From: Gracilaria caudata
Taxonomy: Eukaryota > Rhodophyta > Florideophyceae > Gracilariales > Gracilariaceae
Direction: 5' to 3'
Length of the DNA stretch: 27,894 bases
Assembly (NCBI GenBank): GCA_030374735.1
Contig: JASCIV010000265.1
Span: 1 to 27,894 of the forward strand
Shown here: piece after piece, positions 1-8,000 of the stretch
How the letters are laid out: each line of letters begins with the position of its first letter
Position numbering within the stretch: position 1 is the stretch's first letter
Position numbers and translations under genes: made by a program
The notes under the pieces: generated by a model
Told to the model about the DNA's origin: nothing
Seen by the model: the letters and a program-made list of their open reading frames with translations, nothing else
The model's database searches: none

Positions 1-96
1 TCCCTCCCCCTCATCCAGCTCATTCTGGTATTGAGCACCTTCATCCCTTCCACACACCCCTCTCCTCCTCAGTCCCCAACAACAACTCTTGCAATC

Positions 97-852
97 ATGA
101 ACACGCGCACATTCGCATTCCTCACGCTGCTGCTCGCCGCCGTGGTCGAAAGTCGTCTCACCCACGTCACAGGTTCCTCTCAAACGCTGCTACAATACGG
201 ATCGGCCGAGTCGTCGCAGCACTTCCTGCTGCAGCTCGACGACGATGAACACATAACCTCCGCCAAAATGCACACGCTCGACACGCACATTCTCACCTCA
301 CACGAGCTCAGCGTGGAGCGCATTTCCGACACACTGTCCAACATCTCCGTCACGCACATGTTCGATCGTTACCCCGGCGACGTCAACTACGTGCTGTCCG
401 TCAGCACCAACTCCTCCACCGGCGTGCTGCGTCGCCACGCGCTGCAAAGGAAGCACTCCGTGTACGGCATGGTGTTCTACCAGCCGCACAACCGCGAGCG
501 TCTGGTGTCCGGAGACTTTGGACACGGCCTCGATCTCGCCGCGCCGCTGATGAAGAGGGAAACCGTGCGTCTGCAGTACGTGGCGCACGCTCCGGGCGCG
601 CAGTCTGATGCGCTGCAGATGAGCACGCATGTGATTGCGCACGGCGCGCACGGCGATAAGCACAAGGTGCTGCGCGACAGCGACGTGAGCGTGGGCAAGC
701 ACTCGCTGGACATTGTGTTGCACAAGAAACGCATCGGCTCCGCGTTGGTGATGGTGGAGTGTGAGGGGCTGGTGGTGCACGGCGAGTCGTTCGAGACGGT
801 GATCCCCGTGCGCGTGGCGCACAGTGTGAGACGGCACGACGGCAGCAGTTAG
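97..852 (+). CDS. Secreted orphan protein, 251 aa
   Basis: The reading frame opens upstream, but the first true ATG is at 97 (context GCAATCATG, shared with the gene at 12846). That start gives an N-terminal signal peptide (MNTRTFAFLTLLLAAVVES), so I chose it. The mature part is about 230 residues of alternating polar and hydrophobic stretches suggesting a beta-sandwich, with possible N-glycosylation sites (NIS near residue 81, NSS near 105), many His residues and only one Cys. It has no membrane span after the signal, so it is probably secreted or lumenal in the secretory pathway. It ends with TAG at 850-852, followed by a CTT-rich run (862-884). I do not recognise the family. Codon use is strongly GC3-biased, like the genes at 3660-6375 and unlike those right of 7 kb. 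I am confident that it is coding; function is unknown. The promoter lies outside or at the edge of the window. Confidence 0.8.
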   Translation: MNTRTFAFLTLLLAAVVESRLTHVTGSSQTLLQYGSAESSQHFLLQLDDDEHITSAKMHTLDTHILTSHELSVERISDTLSNISVTHMFDRYPGDVNYVLSVSTNSSTGVLRRHALQRKHSVYGMVFYQPHNRERLVSGDFGHGLDLAAPLMKRETVRLQYVAHAPGAQSDALQMSTHVIAHGAHGDKHKVLRDSDVSVGKHSLDIVLHKKRIGSALVMVECEGLVVHGESFETVIPVRVAHSVRRHDGSS

Positions 853-1992
853 GCCCCGCTCTTCGGCTTCTTCTTCTTCTTCTTCGCATGGCGTTCTCTC
901 TTTTTTTTTTGTTTTGGGTGCGGCGCGGGCGAGGCGAGCAGCGGCGCCGGAAATGGGGGGCTTACAGCCGTCAACCGTTGTACAGCAATGAACAATCTGT
1001 TATAAACGCTTTTTTCTTCTGTTTTTTGAGTGAATGTTGCGCAGTTTGCTGTAGGAGCAAAGCGCCTCCGTTTCTCTCTCAGCCAGAAATTGCTCCGCCT
1101 TTTGATTGATCGTCAACGTGCGTTGCTCGCCTTGTGCGTGAGCCAATGGCTGAAGCTCATCGACGTCAGCATTCAACCGTGTCATGAGGAGCTATGAAGC
1201 TCCCTCTACCTACCGTCAAGCACTTTGCGCACGCCGCAGTTGTGGCGCCGTCGCGTCGTGCTTCGGCTGCCATCACTTGCACCGTCGTCGCGGCACATCC
1301 ACGCCCATTTGCTTCCAGTGTCGCGCTCAAGACCATTGGTCTCACCCGTGTCATGCGAGAGCTATAAAGCTCCCTCTACCGTCAAGCACTTTTGCTTGCG
1401 CTGCAATTCGTGGTCAGCACCGTCAACGACGCCGCTTTGTTCGTTTAACAGCCGTTTCACTTGCTTGGTAGAAACCACAAATATCCGCCACATGCCGCAG
1501 TGATCGTATGAGAGCCGCAGCACAACTGCACATCTCAGTTACAGCTCACCCTTTTTCTCATGCCTCATGCGAACGCTCTCCTTTTATATCGAATATACAT
1601 CATCGCAGCCCATATAATACAAGATATTCGTTGTGAATTTCACGCCGAATATCCATCGCAGTCTTCAGACGAGAGCATTCGCGTTACAGATCGTATGTGT
1701 GCTTAAAAACACTACACGTACGCAGCAGCTTGTCATTCTTTGCCTCATCACACAAGCGCACGTACCGAACGAGAAAACTGATATACAACAATGCATTGCG
1801 ACACGTACGAACTGCTAAAAGCGAAAAAAAAACCGAAAATTAACCGTGTAACTGCTGTCCACGTCGTACGTGTATGCTTCGTGTGCCAGCATTGCTGTTG
1901 AGCCCGATGCAGAGAGTCGCTCATCCAGCTTCACTGGCTTGCTTCCCGTCGACAACTACCGAAGGTAGCTCGCTTTTACATCTTGTATGAAA
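853..1992. other. Intergenic region with a short repeat pair
   Basis: No gene with a supportable start, signal or homology is visible here. The 3' flank of the upstream gene begins with a CTT run and a T-tract (899-910). The middle holds two copies of a roughly 48-bp sequence (see the repeat entry). Overlapping short frames at 1184-1503 look like by-products of that repeat. The part from 1500 to 1990 is AT-richer and featureless to my reading. Confidence 0.6.
1177..1392 (+). repeat. Direct repeat pair, ~48 bp, 169 bp apart
   Basis: Copy 1 spans about 1177-1226 and copy 2 about 1346-1392. Both read CCGTGTCATG, then a GAGCTAT(G/A)AAGCTC hairpin, then CCTCTACC and GTCAAGCACTTT, with copy 1 carrying an extra TACC. 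Small odd palindromes precede each copy (AGCCAATGGCT at 1141-1151 and GACCATTGGTC at 1331-1341), which suggests a larger, decayed repeat unit. It could be a local duplication or remnants of a small mobile element. Confidence 0.6.
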
Positions 1993-2809
1993 TCATGCAA
2001 GGGATTCGCGAGTTTCTCTGATTGAATCTGCCATCTCAGCCGTCGTGTCTGCCATTCGCTGAGCGGCACTCACCATTTCGGGAGTGTACGTTGCGGGCGG
2101 CACGGTAGATGCTTCCATCATGTCCACCGAGAACATGATATCTTCCGTTGTTGCGCCGCCGATCGGCTCGGGCGGGTACCCAACGCTTGTGAGTTCGATA
2201 TCAGTGGCTGTCGCCAATTCATCGTAGTCATACGAATAGAACTCATCACAGTCCCTGTCATCGGAGCACACATACAGCTTCAGTCAGACAACAGATAAAT
2301 TCTTCGCTCGGGCATAGAACAATGGCATGCAAACAAATATTCGGTTCAACGCACCAGTCAATCGGCTCCATGGGATCTATACCGGAAAAATCAAACGCAC
2401 ACTCCTCCCTGAGCAAAGATATATCCTCATCCAAAAGACCTTCCTCGGTTTCCCCGATTTCCACGTCCCCCAAGTCGCCTAAGTCGTAAGCATATCCTCC
2501 CGCCTCTTCGTCTCCTTCTTCCACCTCATCGTAATCTTCTTCTCCGACTTCATCGTAATCCTCTTCATAGTCATATTCTTGATCTTCTCCGTAAGCGTCT
2601 TCTTCTTCAACATAATCTCCGTCATCGTAGCTGTAATCATCTGCGCCTTCTTCATCCAAGTCAATCGTTGCAAACGTCCGCTGCAGTTCCTCTACTGCTC
2701 CTTCCGCGCCACCAAAATCCACATTTACATCGGCTTCAATATCCCCTCCTCCGTCCACCGTTGCTTCAATAACTGCGTCAGCCGCCATATCACTAATTTC
2801 GTTTCCCAT
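1993..2809 (-). CDS. Two-exon, highly acidic orphan protein, 238 aa
   Basis: On the minus strand, exon 1 runs 2809-2355 and exon 2 2254-1993, separated by a 100-nt GT-AG intron (2354-2255). The donor reads GTGCGT. A branch-like TCTGACTGA lies about 30 nt before the acceptor ACAG. Splicing joins phase 2 exactly (TG+G = Trp) and removes the in-frame stop that would otherwise end exon 1 near 2258. The product is dominated by Asp, Glu and Tyr, with near-repeats of the type DYDEVGEEDYDEVEEGD in residues about 75-100. Acidity continues into exon 2 (YSYDYDE), which supports the join. The N-terminus MGNEISD fits the N-myristoylation pattern (Gly2, Ser6), so membrane tethering is possible. The second part is less acidic, with a predicted helix near the C-terminus (SAAQRMADTTAEMADSIRE). 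No catalytic motif is visible. It might be a chaperone-like, Ca-binding or disordered scaffold protein; none of these is shown. It is the only gene here with a convincing intron. Confidence 0.6.
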
Positions 2810-3626
2810 ATTTGTTTACTTTGTGTTGCTTTCCCACGGTGTGCCTATATTAGTCGGCAGCAGATGAACATCCCAGCATCTATTGCCGAATCGAAATTAC
2901 TTCTTCCTTCTCTTAGGCTGACGTTCTCTTGTTGCCAAAGCTTGTTGGAGAGCTTATCTTTCAACCGAAGCGTAATATGAACCAGGCCCAAATGTTGAAG
3001 TGCACGTAATTGGCCGTAACGACGAACTGAATTAGTACGCACCGCGTACGAAACTCGGTTTGTTCGTTAAGGGCCCTGATGAGTTCATTACGGGCCCTGC
3101 ATTGATATCAGTAAGCATAGAATTCAGGAGCGTGTGTTTCCTTTACTCTTTGAAGTTATTTGCACCATGGTATTGTCCCCTTCAATGCTTTACGTGACGA
3201 ACTGGGTGTTTATAAATAACCCGGTGACAAACGTGGACCCTGAAAATCTGTCGCGGGATAGGACCGCTTGCCCGTAAGAGAGCTGTTGGGTATGTTGGGA
3301 TTGGAACAGAACATTCGCTTTGAAAACGGGCCATTTCGCGTAATCAGTACTAAAGAACCTGTCCGGATAAGTGTTGTACAGACCCTGTGGCCCGGCTTCT
3401 GAGCCTTGACCGCAAACGAAGGTGCATTATTGATTCAAGGGCTTGGCCCGAGCAGTGAACGGCCACGTTGATAGCATCAACCAGTAACAACATCCTTATA
3501 GTCTTCTCCCATGCCAAGAGATTCAATTATAAACTGACACAAGTTCGTTACGGAGCTCGCCAAAATCTCCGTCAAGTCTCTCTCCGTTCAGAGTCGAAGC
3601 GCCCTTCGATCACAAATCGCAGCTGG

Positions 3627-3659
<33 letters not shown>
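2810..3659. other. Intergenic region and 5' leader of the 3660 gene
   Basis: I see no gene here. A TATAAA at 3528-3533, 127 nt before the ATG at 3660, is a candidate core promoter. GGGCCCTG occurs twice (about 3070-3077 and 3091-3098), separated by a short spacer. The last 30 nt before the ATG are a CA microsatellite, listed separately. Confidence 0.5.
3629..3658 (+). repeat. (AC)15 microsatellite abutting the start codon
   Basis: Fifteen AC units run from 3629 to 3658. One A follows, then the ATG at 3660. The tract is therefore the end of the 5' leader. The neighbouring paralogue has a degenerate CA/CG tract at the same place (about 5415-5454), so the feature appears inherited with the gene or selected, not accidental. 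Confidence 0.9.
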
Positions 3660-3661
<2 letters not shown>

Positions 3662-4931
3662 GTCGAGGCATATTCACAACCGAAAGAGGCGTCAGATTGC
3701 GGCCGCCTCGCTTCACATGCTGGCCATGAGCGGCGATTTCAACGCACAGCTGCAATTCAACGTGGCCGAAGCGCGCTCCATTGCGTACGAGACCGATGCG
3801 CGACGTCTGCTTCGAAAGAACGCGTTCGAGAAAGCGGATCATTCCACGCGTCGTTTGTTTGGCAACATGGAAGAGATGAAAGCATCGGCACACACAGCGT
3901 GGCAGAAACAACAGGTGTCTGTGCTACAAAAGCTGCTCACAAGGGCGCGAGAAAACGTGCTGGCGCATCTGTCGGACAGTTCGGCGCAAAGTACGTTCAT
4001 CTTGCTGTCACAGTTTCTGGGCATTTCGCCGGAACTGGCGCAGGTGCATCGAGCGGATCACTCCGCCAAGATGGACGCGGCGGCGTTGGTGGCAAAGTCG
4101 AGCATGTCGTTCATCCCGGGCGCCGGTCCGATTCTGGGCACGATGGCAAGAGCTGGTTTGAAGGTACATTCGACGCAACATTCGCAGTCACGACGTCGCG
4201 GTGAGCACGTGCAATTTGATCATGAGGCGTCCAACATCGTGCGTACGTCTGCGTCGGATCTGGGCGGTTCGGGCGCTTCTACGACTGATGCTCGCCCGTC
4301 GGTATCGTCGAATATGCCACAGCGGAGGCAAAGCATGCGCGCTGGGCAACGGAGTGTGCCTGGCCGCGGACGCGGACGCGGACGTGGACGTGGACTTGGA
4401 CGTGGACTTGGACGTGGGGGTGCACGTGGGGGTGCACGTGCTCGTGGTGAAGGAGGGTCAGCTGCACAAAGCGCGTCGGCAGGAGGCGGAATGAGCACGA
4501 GCCCAGACGTCGCGAGCAGCGCGCCGAACGGTGCAGCGCGCGATGAAAGAGAAGCGGCACGCCGCGACGCAACGAGCGAGTCAGCTCAGGCGCACGCCAC
4601 ACGCGCGCAGCGCAGCATGAGTGGTGGTGGCGACGTGCCGAGCGCGGCGGAAGACATGGGACAAGAGCTGAGCGAGACGCAGCGAAGAGAGGCGGCGATT
4701 GAGCTGTACAGGAAACAGAGACGCAGGCTGCAGACGGTGCTGGTTGTGAAGGCGAGAGATAAACAGGTGAAGGGACTTGCAAGGGGGAAGGGAGGTGGAT
4801 CGGCGGGCGGGTCGTCGTCGTCGTCGGGAAGAGAGGCGAAACCGCTGTTGGCGCAGAAGAGGAAGGAGGCGAGTGAGTTTCTGAAGCGAGTTGGGAAACA
4901 TGTGGGCGAGCAAAGCGGAAGACGTGGTTAG
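3660..4931 (+). CDS. Orphan paralogue A with RG-rich tail, 423 aa
   Basis: The ATG at 3660 is the first in the frame that preserves alignment to the downstream paralogue; the open frame before it only encodes the CA tract. Residues about 20-122 form a helical core shared without gaps over most of its length with the gene at 5458. Shared features include GDFNA, ET..RR.L, NAF, HSTRRL.GN (61-69 in both), Trp81 in WQ.QQ, and LLSQFLG (115-121). A Gly/Ala/Ile-rich hydrophobic stretch follows (about 149-165, SFIPGAGPILG). From about 235 to 262 there is a GR/RG tract resembling GAR/RGG regions that bind RNA and are methylated in other proteins. The rest is low-complexity Ser, Ala, Arg and Gly, ending in a basic segment. 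It has no signal peptide. The family is unknown. The RNA-binding idea rests only on the RG tract. GC3 is very high. Confidence 0.75.
4362..4446 (+). repeat. In-frame GGACG(C/T)/GGACTT hexamer repeats
   Basis: Tandem hexamers of the type GGACGC, GGACGT and GGACTT, followed by two GGGGGTGCACGT units, encode the RG/GA tract of the 3660 gene. The paralogue at 5458 lacks them. The tract therefore arose or expanded after the duplication, probably by slippage. Confidence 0.8.
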
Positions 4932-5457
4932 AGATGGTGCGCGGTACGGTGGAATTGCCAAGGTGGCTGGCTCATGAGCACAAAGGTTTGTAGCAGAACA
5001 CATAAAACAGCGTGTTTGAACGTGGAGAAGGTTGCGAGCCGCGCGGTGTAGCGCGGTGATCAGTTGCGCGGGCGGAGCGTATTGTGGCGCCGTTACGGTG
5101 GCGCGGTGATTTGTAGACGCGTGCGAGCAGGCCAGACGTTATGGAGCGGTTTATGATGTAGCAGCCACGGCGTCTCGGCCCGTTGCCATCGAGCGCGACG
5201 CGGGGCAGGACGACATTGACCGTAGCGTGTACACGGGCCCTCACCGCACGTACCGAATTCAGCGCGTACAACAACACCGCACGGCGCGGTGCGCGTGGGG
5301 TGGAAGCGCGCTCAAGAAGCGCAACGCGCAGCCTTCGTGCGTCGGTCGCGCTCAGTTCACTCTCCCCCCCGCCGCCGTGCGCGCAAAAAACACGCTCTCA
5401 TCGTGCACCAACAAGAAACACACGCACACGCACGCACACGCACGCGCGCACAAGACG
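4932..5457. other. GC-rich spacer between the paralogues
   Basis: No independent gene is supported. GCGCGGTG recurs at about 5041, 5053 and 5101. The final 40 nt before the next ATG form a degenerate CA/CG tract (about 5415-5454), which corresponds to the (AC)15 in front of the upstream paralogue. Long overlapping frames in all directions are expected from the high GC content. Confidence 0.5.
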
Positions 5458-6375
5458 ATGTTTTCGTGGAAGAACGCGCGCGATCGGCACTCACACGGAC
5501 TCAACGCGCTGGAACAACTGGCGCTGCAGGGCGATTACAACGCCACGCTGTCGCACAATCTCACGGAGGCGAAGCTCATTCACTTCGAGACGCAGCCACG
5601 TCGCGTGCTCAAGGCGAACGCGTTCCGCGCGGCGCTGCATTCCACGCGCCGGTTGATAGGAAACGTGCCGCGTCTGCAACAGCGCGCGCAGCAAGAATGG
5701 CAGCGACAGCAGTTGGCCACGGTACGACGGCTATTGGAAGAGGCGCGCGCGCACGCGGCGGGCGTGGCGGATCGAAACGAGGCGGCGAGGGAGGTGATGG
5801 CGCTGCTGTCGCAGTTCTTGGGCGTGTCGGCGCTGGGCGCGCTGGGCGACGTTGGCGTGCGCGCCGCGCCGCAGGCGGACGTCGCGGCGACGGCGGCGGC
5901 GACGGCGGCGACGACTACGACGACGCGCGCGGGTGGGAGCACGCGCGTGGTGGGCGCGCGGCGCGCGGCGCTGCAGCGCGGGCTGCTGGCCATGCAGTCT
6001 GCGCGCCCGTCCAGCGTGCACACCGAGCAACACCACGCACACGTTGTACACGAAGACCACGACGCACACGGTACATACTCGGCTCACAACGCACAACATG
6101 CGCAGCACGCACAGCACGAACACGCTGTACACGAAGCACACGTTGAACAGGCTGTACACGAAGGTGTGACGCAACGTGAGGGCGCATCGACCACTACGTC
6201 GCACAGCACCTCCACCACCACCACGCTGAGTGAGCACCGCCCGGCGCACGCGTCGCTGTCGCCGCGAGCGCGCGCGGCGCGTGTGGAGGAGCGACGCGCG
6301 CGCCGCGCCTCGGACGTGGCGGATCGACGTGCGCGAATGGCCGCGCTTCGTGCCAAGCGCCGCTCAAACGCGTGA
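5458..6375 (+). CDS. Orphan paralogue B with His/Ala-rich tail, 305 aa
   Basis: The start is set by alignment to the 3660 product: HSTRRL.GN falls at residues 61-69 and Trp at 81 in both. The shared helical core covers about 20-122. Its pattern is GD[FY]NA.L..N..EA, ET..RR.L, NAF, HSTRRL.GN, WQ.QQ, LLSQFLG. The tails then diverge completely. This one has an Ala/Thr run (143-157), a His-rich section with repeated AQHAQH and VHE-type units (187-240), a Ser/Thr run (244-258), and an Arg-rich helical C-terminus (270-305, RARAARVEERRARRASD). There is no signal peptide or membrane span. The His-rich section could bind metal, but that is speculation. AATAAA lies 75 nt after the TGA. It is a tandem duplicate in the same orientation, 526 bp downstream of its relative. 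The family is not recognised. Confidence 0.75.
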   Translation: MFSWKNARDRHSHGLNALEQLALQGDYNATLSHNLTEAKLIHFETQPRRVLKANAFRAALHSTRRLIGNVPRLQQRAQQEWQRQQLATVRRLLEEARAHAAGVADRNEAAREVMALLSQFLGVSALGALGDVGVRAAPQADVAATAAATAATTTTTRAGGSTRVVGARRAALQRGLLAMQSARPSSVHTEQHHAHVVHEDHDAHGTYSAHNAQHAQHAQHEHAVHEAHVEQAVHEGVTQREGASTTTSHSTSTTTTLSEHRPAHASLSPRARAARVEERRARRASDVADRRARMAALRAKRRSNA

Positions 6376-6449
6376 ACGTTGGCAGTCAAAAACGACCGAA
6401 TCTGAGCGCAAGTACATCTGCCACAAGCGAGCACATTTGTACCATAAAC

Positions 6450-6455
6450 AATAAA
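6450..6455 (+). terminator. Poly(A) signal AATAAA
   Basis: A canonical AATAAA lies 75 nt downstream of the TGA of the 5458 gene. The same spacing is seen at 23360-23365, and a similar one for the minus-strand gene ending at 14834. Confidence 0.6.
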
Positions 6456-6472
6456 GCCGTTGTCATACAAAG

Positions 6473-6478
6473 TATAAA
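6473..6478 (+). promoter_or_regulatory. Candidate TATA box (TATAAA)
   Basis: TATAAA lies 103 nt before the ATG at 6581 and just after the poly(A) signal of the upstream gene. The distance is within the range seen for better-supported genes in this window. Confidence 0.45.
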
Positions 6479-6580
6479 CGGCACGTGAACGTTTTGTGCT
6501 CACGCCCTGTGGCTGTTCGTCACGGCTGATCACCATGTGCCCCGCTTTCGCGAGCTTGTACCGTTCACGCTCACGCACAA

Positions 6581-6907
6581 ATGGCGCTTTGCACCATCGC
6601 CTCAAAAAAGCATAAAAGAGCACAGAAGAAAAGGGAAGCAACATACAAACACGGTGCTCCGTACCGTCTTCTTTTGCTTGTTGGCGCTTTCAGCATCGCC
6701 ATCAAGCTGTGCCGTCCACTTCTAACCACATATCCCGATGTGAGTGCCGTCGAGCTCAACGATACACACATCACTTTCTTTCCCATTCATTCAAGCTTCT
6801 CGCGTTGGTTATGTTGTGTAGAACGCTATGCGTTCTATCCGCATGTGCAACTCACCTGGCATAATGGACAACCGCTTTTGTCGCACAGAACAGGAACGAC
6901 AAAGTAA
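6581..6907 (+). CDS. Small single-span membrane protein candidate, 108 aa
   Basis: A true ATG at 6581 opens a 108-codon frame. The N-terminus is basic (KKHKRAQKKRE, residues 9-19). It is followed by one hydrophobic segment (about 29-45, RLLLLVGAFSIAIKLC), the pattern of an N-in signal anchor. The remaining ~60 residues contain two adjacent Cys (WLCCVERY) and several aromatic residues, and would face the lumen or outside. A TATAAA upstream supports transcription. I do not recognise the family. The stop is TAA at 6905-6907, within AAAGTAAC. A splice donor there cannot be excluded, in which case the frame would extend. Composition is intermediate between the GC-rich left part and the AT-richer right part. 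Confidence 0.45.
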   Translation: MALCTIASKKHKRAQKKREATYKHGAPYRLLLLVGAFSIAIKLCRPLLTTYPDVSAVELNDTHITFFPIHSSFSRWLCCVERYAFYPHVQLTWHNGQPLLSHRTGTTK

Positions 6908-6987
6908 CATCATCTGTGGGTGCAAGAGCCCATCTCCTTTTTATGGGTCATGCTTGCATAATTAATTATGACATATTCGCGGGATGA

Positions 6988-7191
6988 TGTACATGTAATG
7001 AGTGCTGGCGATGTGATCCGCGCGGAAAACAATATTTATCGACAGTGGATCGCCAACGCTGGGGATTCTATGACAACTTGGGCCCGAAGAAGAAGTTTGT
7101 TTCCAAAGCGAAGCTGGTTCCCAAAAAGAAGGTTGTGCCCTAGAAGACGTTCGTTTTAAAGAAGTTGCCCAACTTCGCGAAAAAGTATTAA
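6988..7191 (+). pseudogene. Possible coding remnant with Cys and Lys-rich repeats
   Basis: In the frame starting at TGT 6988 the translation begins with a Cys-rich stretch (CNECWRCDPRG), then WGFYDNLGPKKKF. It continues with Lys-rich near-repeats of the type KKKFVSKAKLVPKKKVVP. One TAG interrupts it at 7141-7143, after which the same Lys-rich pattern resumes to a TAA at 7189-7191. There is no ATG, and the frame is closed upstream by TGA at 6985. The persistence of the pattern across the TAG suggests the decayed 3' end of a gene. I do not recognise the family, and chance low complexity is the alternative. Confidence 0.25.
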
Positions 7192-7552
7192 TGCTCATGT
7201 GAATATTTTATGGGCTCTGCTCGAGAGCGTCGCTTAGTTGCTTTGCCAGTCTTCAAGAAGTTGCAGCTGTCCAGAGCTGAGTCTGTTTACCGAAAGAATC
7301 GCAGCCATTAGGGAGATTGACTGACCCAACGACTCTGAGAGAAGTTCAAGCAACGGCCTAACAGCCGGACACAGAACCGTCAATCGAAGCAACAAATCGA
7401 ATCAGTCGTACCGCGTTATAACCAGTACGAGCCTAGTACTTACCGGACGTGCAATTGACACACCTTCTGAGAGAAGTAAAAAAGATTACCATCTGCTACA
7501 ATGTAACACATCTACAGTATCTCGTGTCTACAACTGTATGAGCTCTTTGCGG

Positions 7553-7892
7553 GATCACGCATTTGCGTGGTACCTCCACGTCGGATGTCTCGAGCCGTTA
7601 CGTGGCAGCTCCACTTCGTATCTTCTACATGCCTCACGAGGGAGCTTCACTTAGTGTAACAGTACGCCAGGAGCAGGAGGGCTTACTGCACTACGACTGT
7701 GAGTACAGTCGGAGACAAAGGTCTGGCCGGATCTGTACTGCTCGTTGCAGACAGATACCGGCCCTTAAGTTTTATTTCAGACACTAAAACGATCCTGCGT
7801 GGAGCTTCTAGCGAGGAGTATGATCCCGCGTGGAGCTCCCACACGACGTACTCGAGAGATCCGAAGTGGAGGTAGCACGCAAATGCGTGATC
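7553..7892. mobile_element. Structured inverted-repeat element (MITE/foldback-like)
   Basis: The outer 42 nt (7553-7594 and 7851-7892) are inverted copies matching at 39 of 42 positions, including a perfect 17-nt block (GATCACGCATTTGCGTG). Each arm contains its own small palindrome (CACGCA-TT-TGCGTG, 7556-7569). Weaker inverted similarity extends outward to about 7500 and 7945. The right half holds three copies of a 19-nt motif, GATCC(T/C)(G/C)CGTGGAGCT plus four bases, at 7791, 7822 and 7889. There is no protein-coding capacity of note. The element ends about 100 bp before the first recognisable residue of the 5'-nucleotidase pseudogene, so it may have removed that gene's 5' end. Target-site duplication is not evident. 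Non-autonomous DNA transposon is the best guess. Confidence 0.6.
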
Positions 7893-8000
7893 CTCCGTGG
7901 AGCTCTCTCATGTACAGTACGTAGAGCTAGTGCCTTGTTACACTTAGTCACAAATACGCCCCTTGGAACCAATCTCTCACACAGCTTCCTGCTTGCGTGC

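Noticed and set aside
298..837. 179-codon minus-strand frame opposite the secreted gene
   Set aside because: Mirror frame of a GC-rich gene; low-complexity His/Val/Arg product, no signal or promoter, while the plus frame has a signal peptide.
2258..2354. Reading the acidic gene as ending at 2258 and a separate small gene at 1993-2271
   Set aside because: The second frame lacks an ATG (it would start at GTG), and a phase-matching GT-AG intron joins both parts.
4279..4782. Long minus-strand frames over the RG-rich gene (also 4220-4498 and 4581-5003)
   Set aside because: Products are Pro/Arg or Val/His repeats created by the complementary strand of the hexamer tract; no independent evidence.
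5289..6146. Overlapping plus frames and minus frames over the 5458 gene
   Set aside because: Arg/Ala-rich shadows expected in GC-rich DNA; the chosen frame is supported by alignment with its paralogue.
6084..6644. 186-codon minus frame spanning a gene end and the next promoter
   Set aside because: Crosses the AATAAA and TATA signals and overlaps two better-supported plus-strand genes.
7260..7545. Helix-turn-helix-like scraps (NTSTVSRVYN in one frame, repeated LREV in another) suggesting a transposase
   Set aside because: Only a few residues per frame with stops between; too weak to call a transposase despite the nearby inverted repeats.
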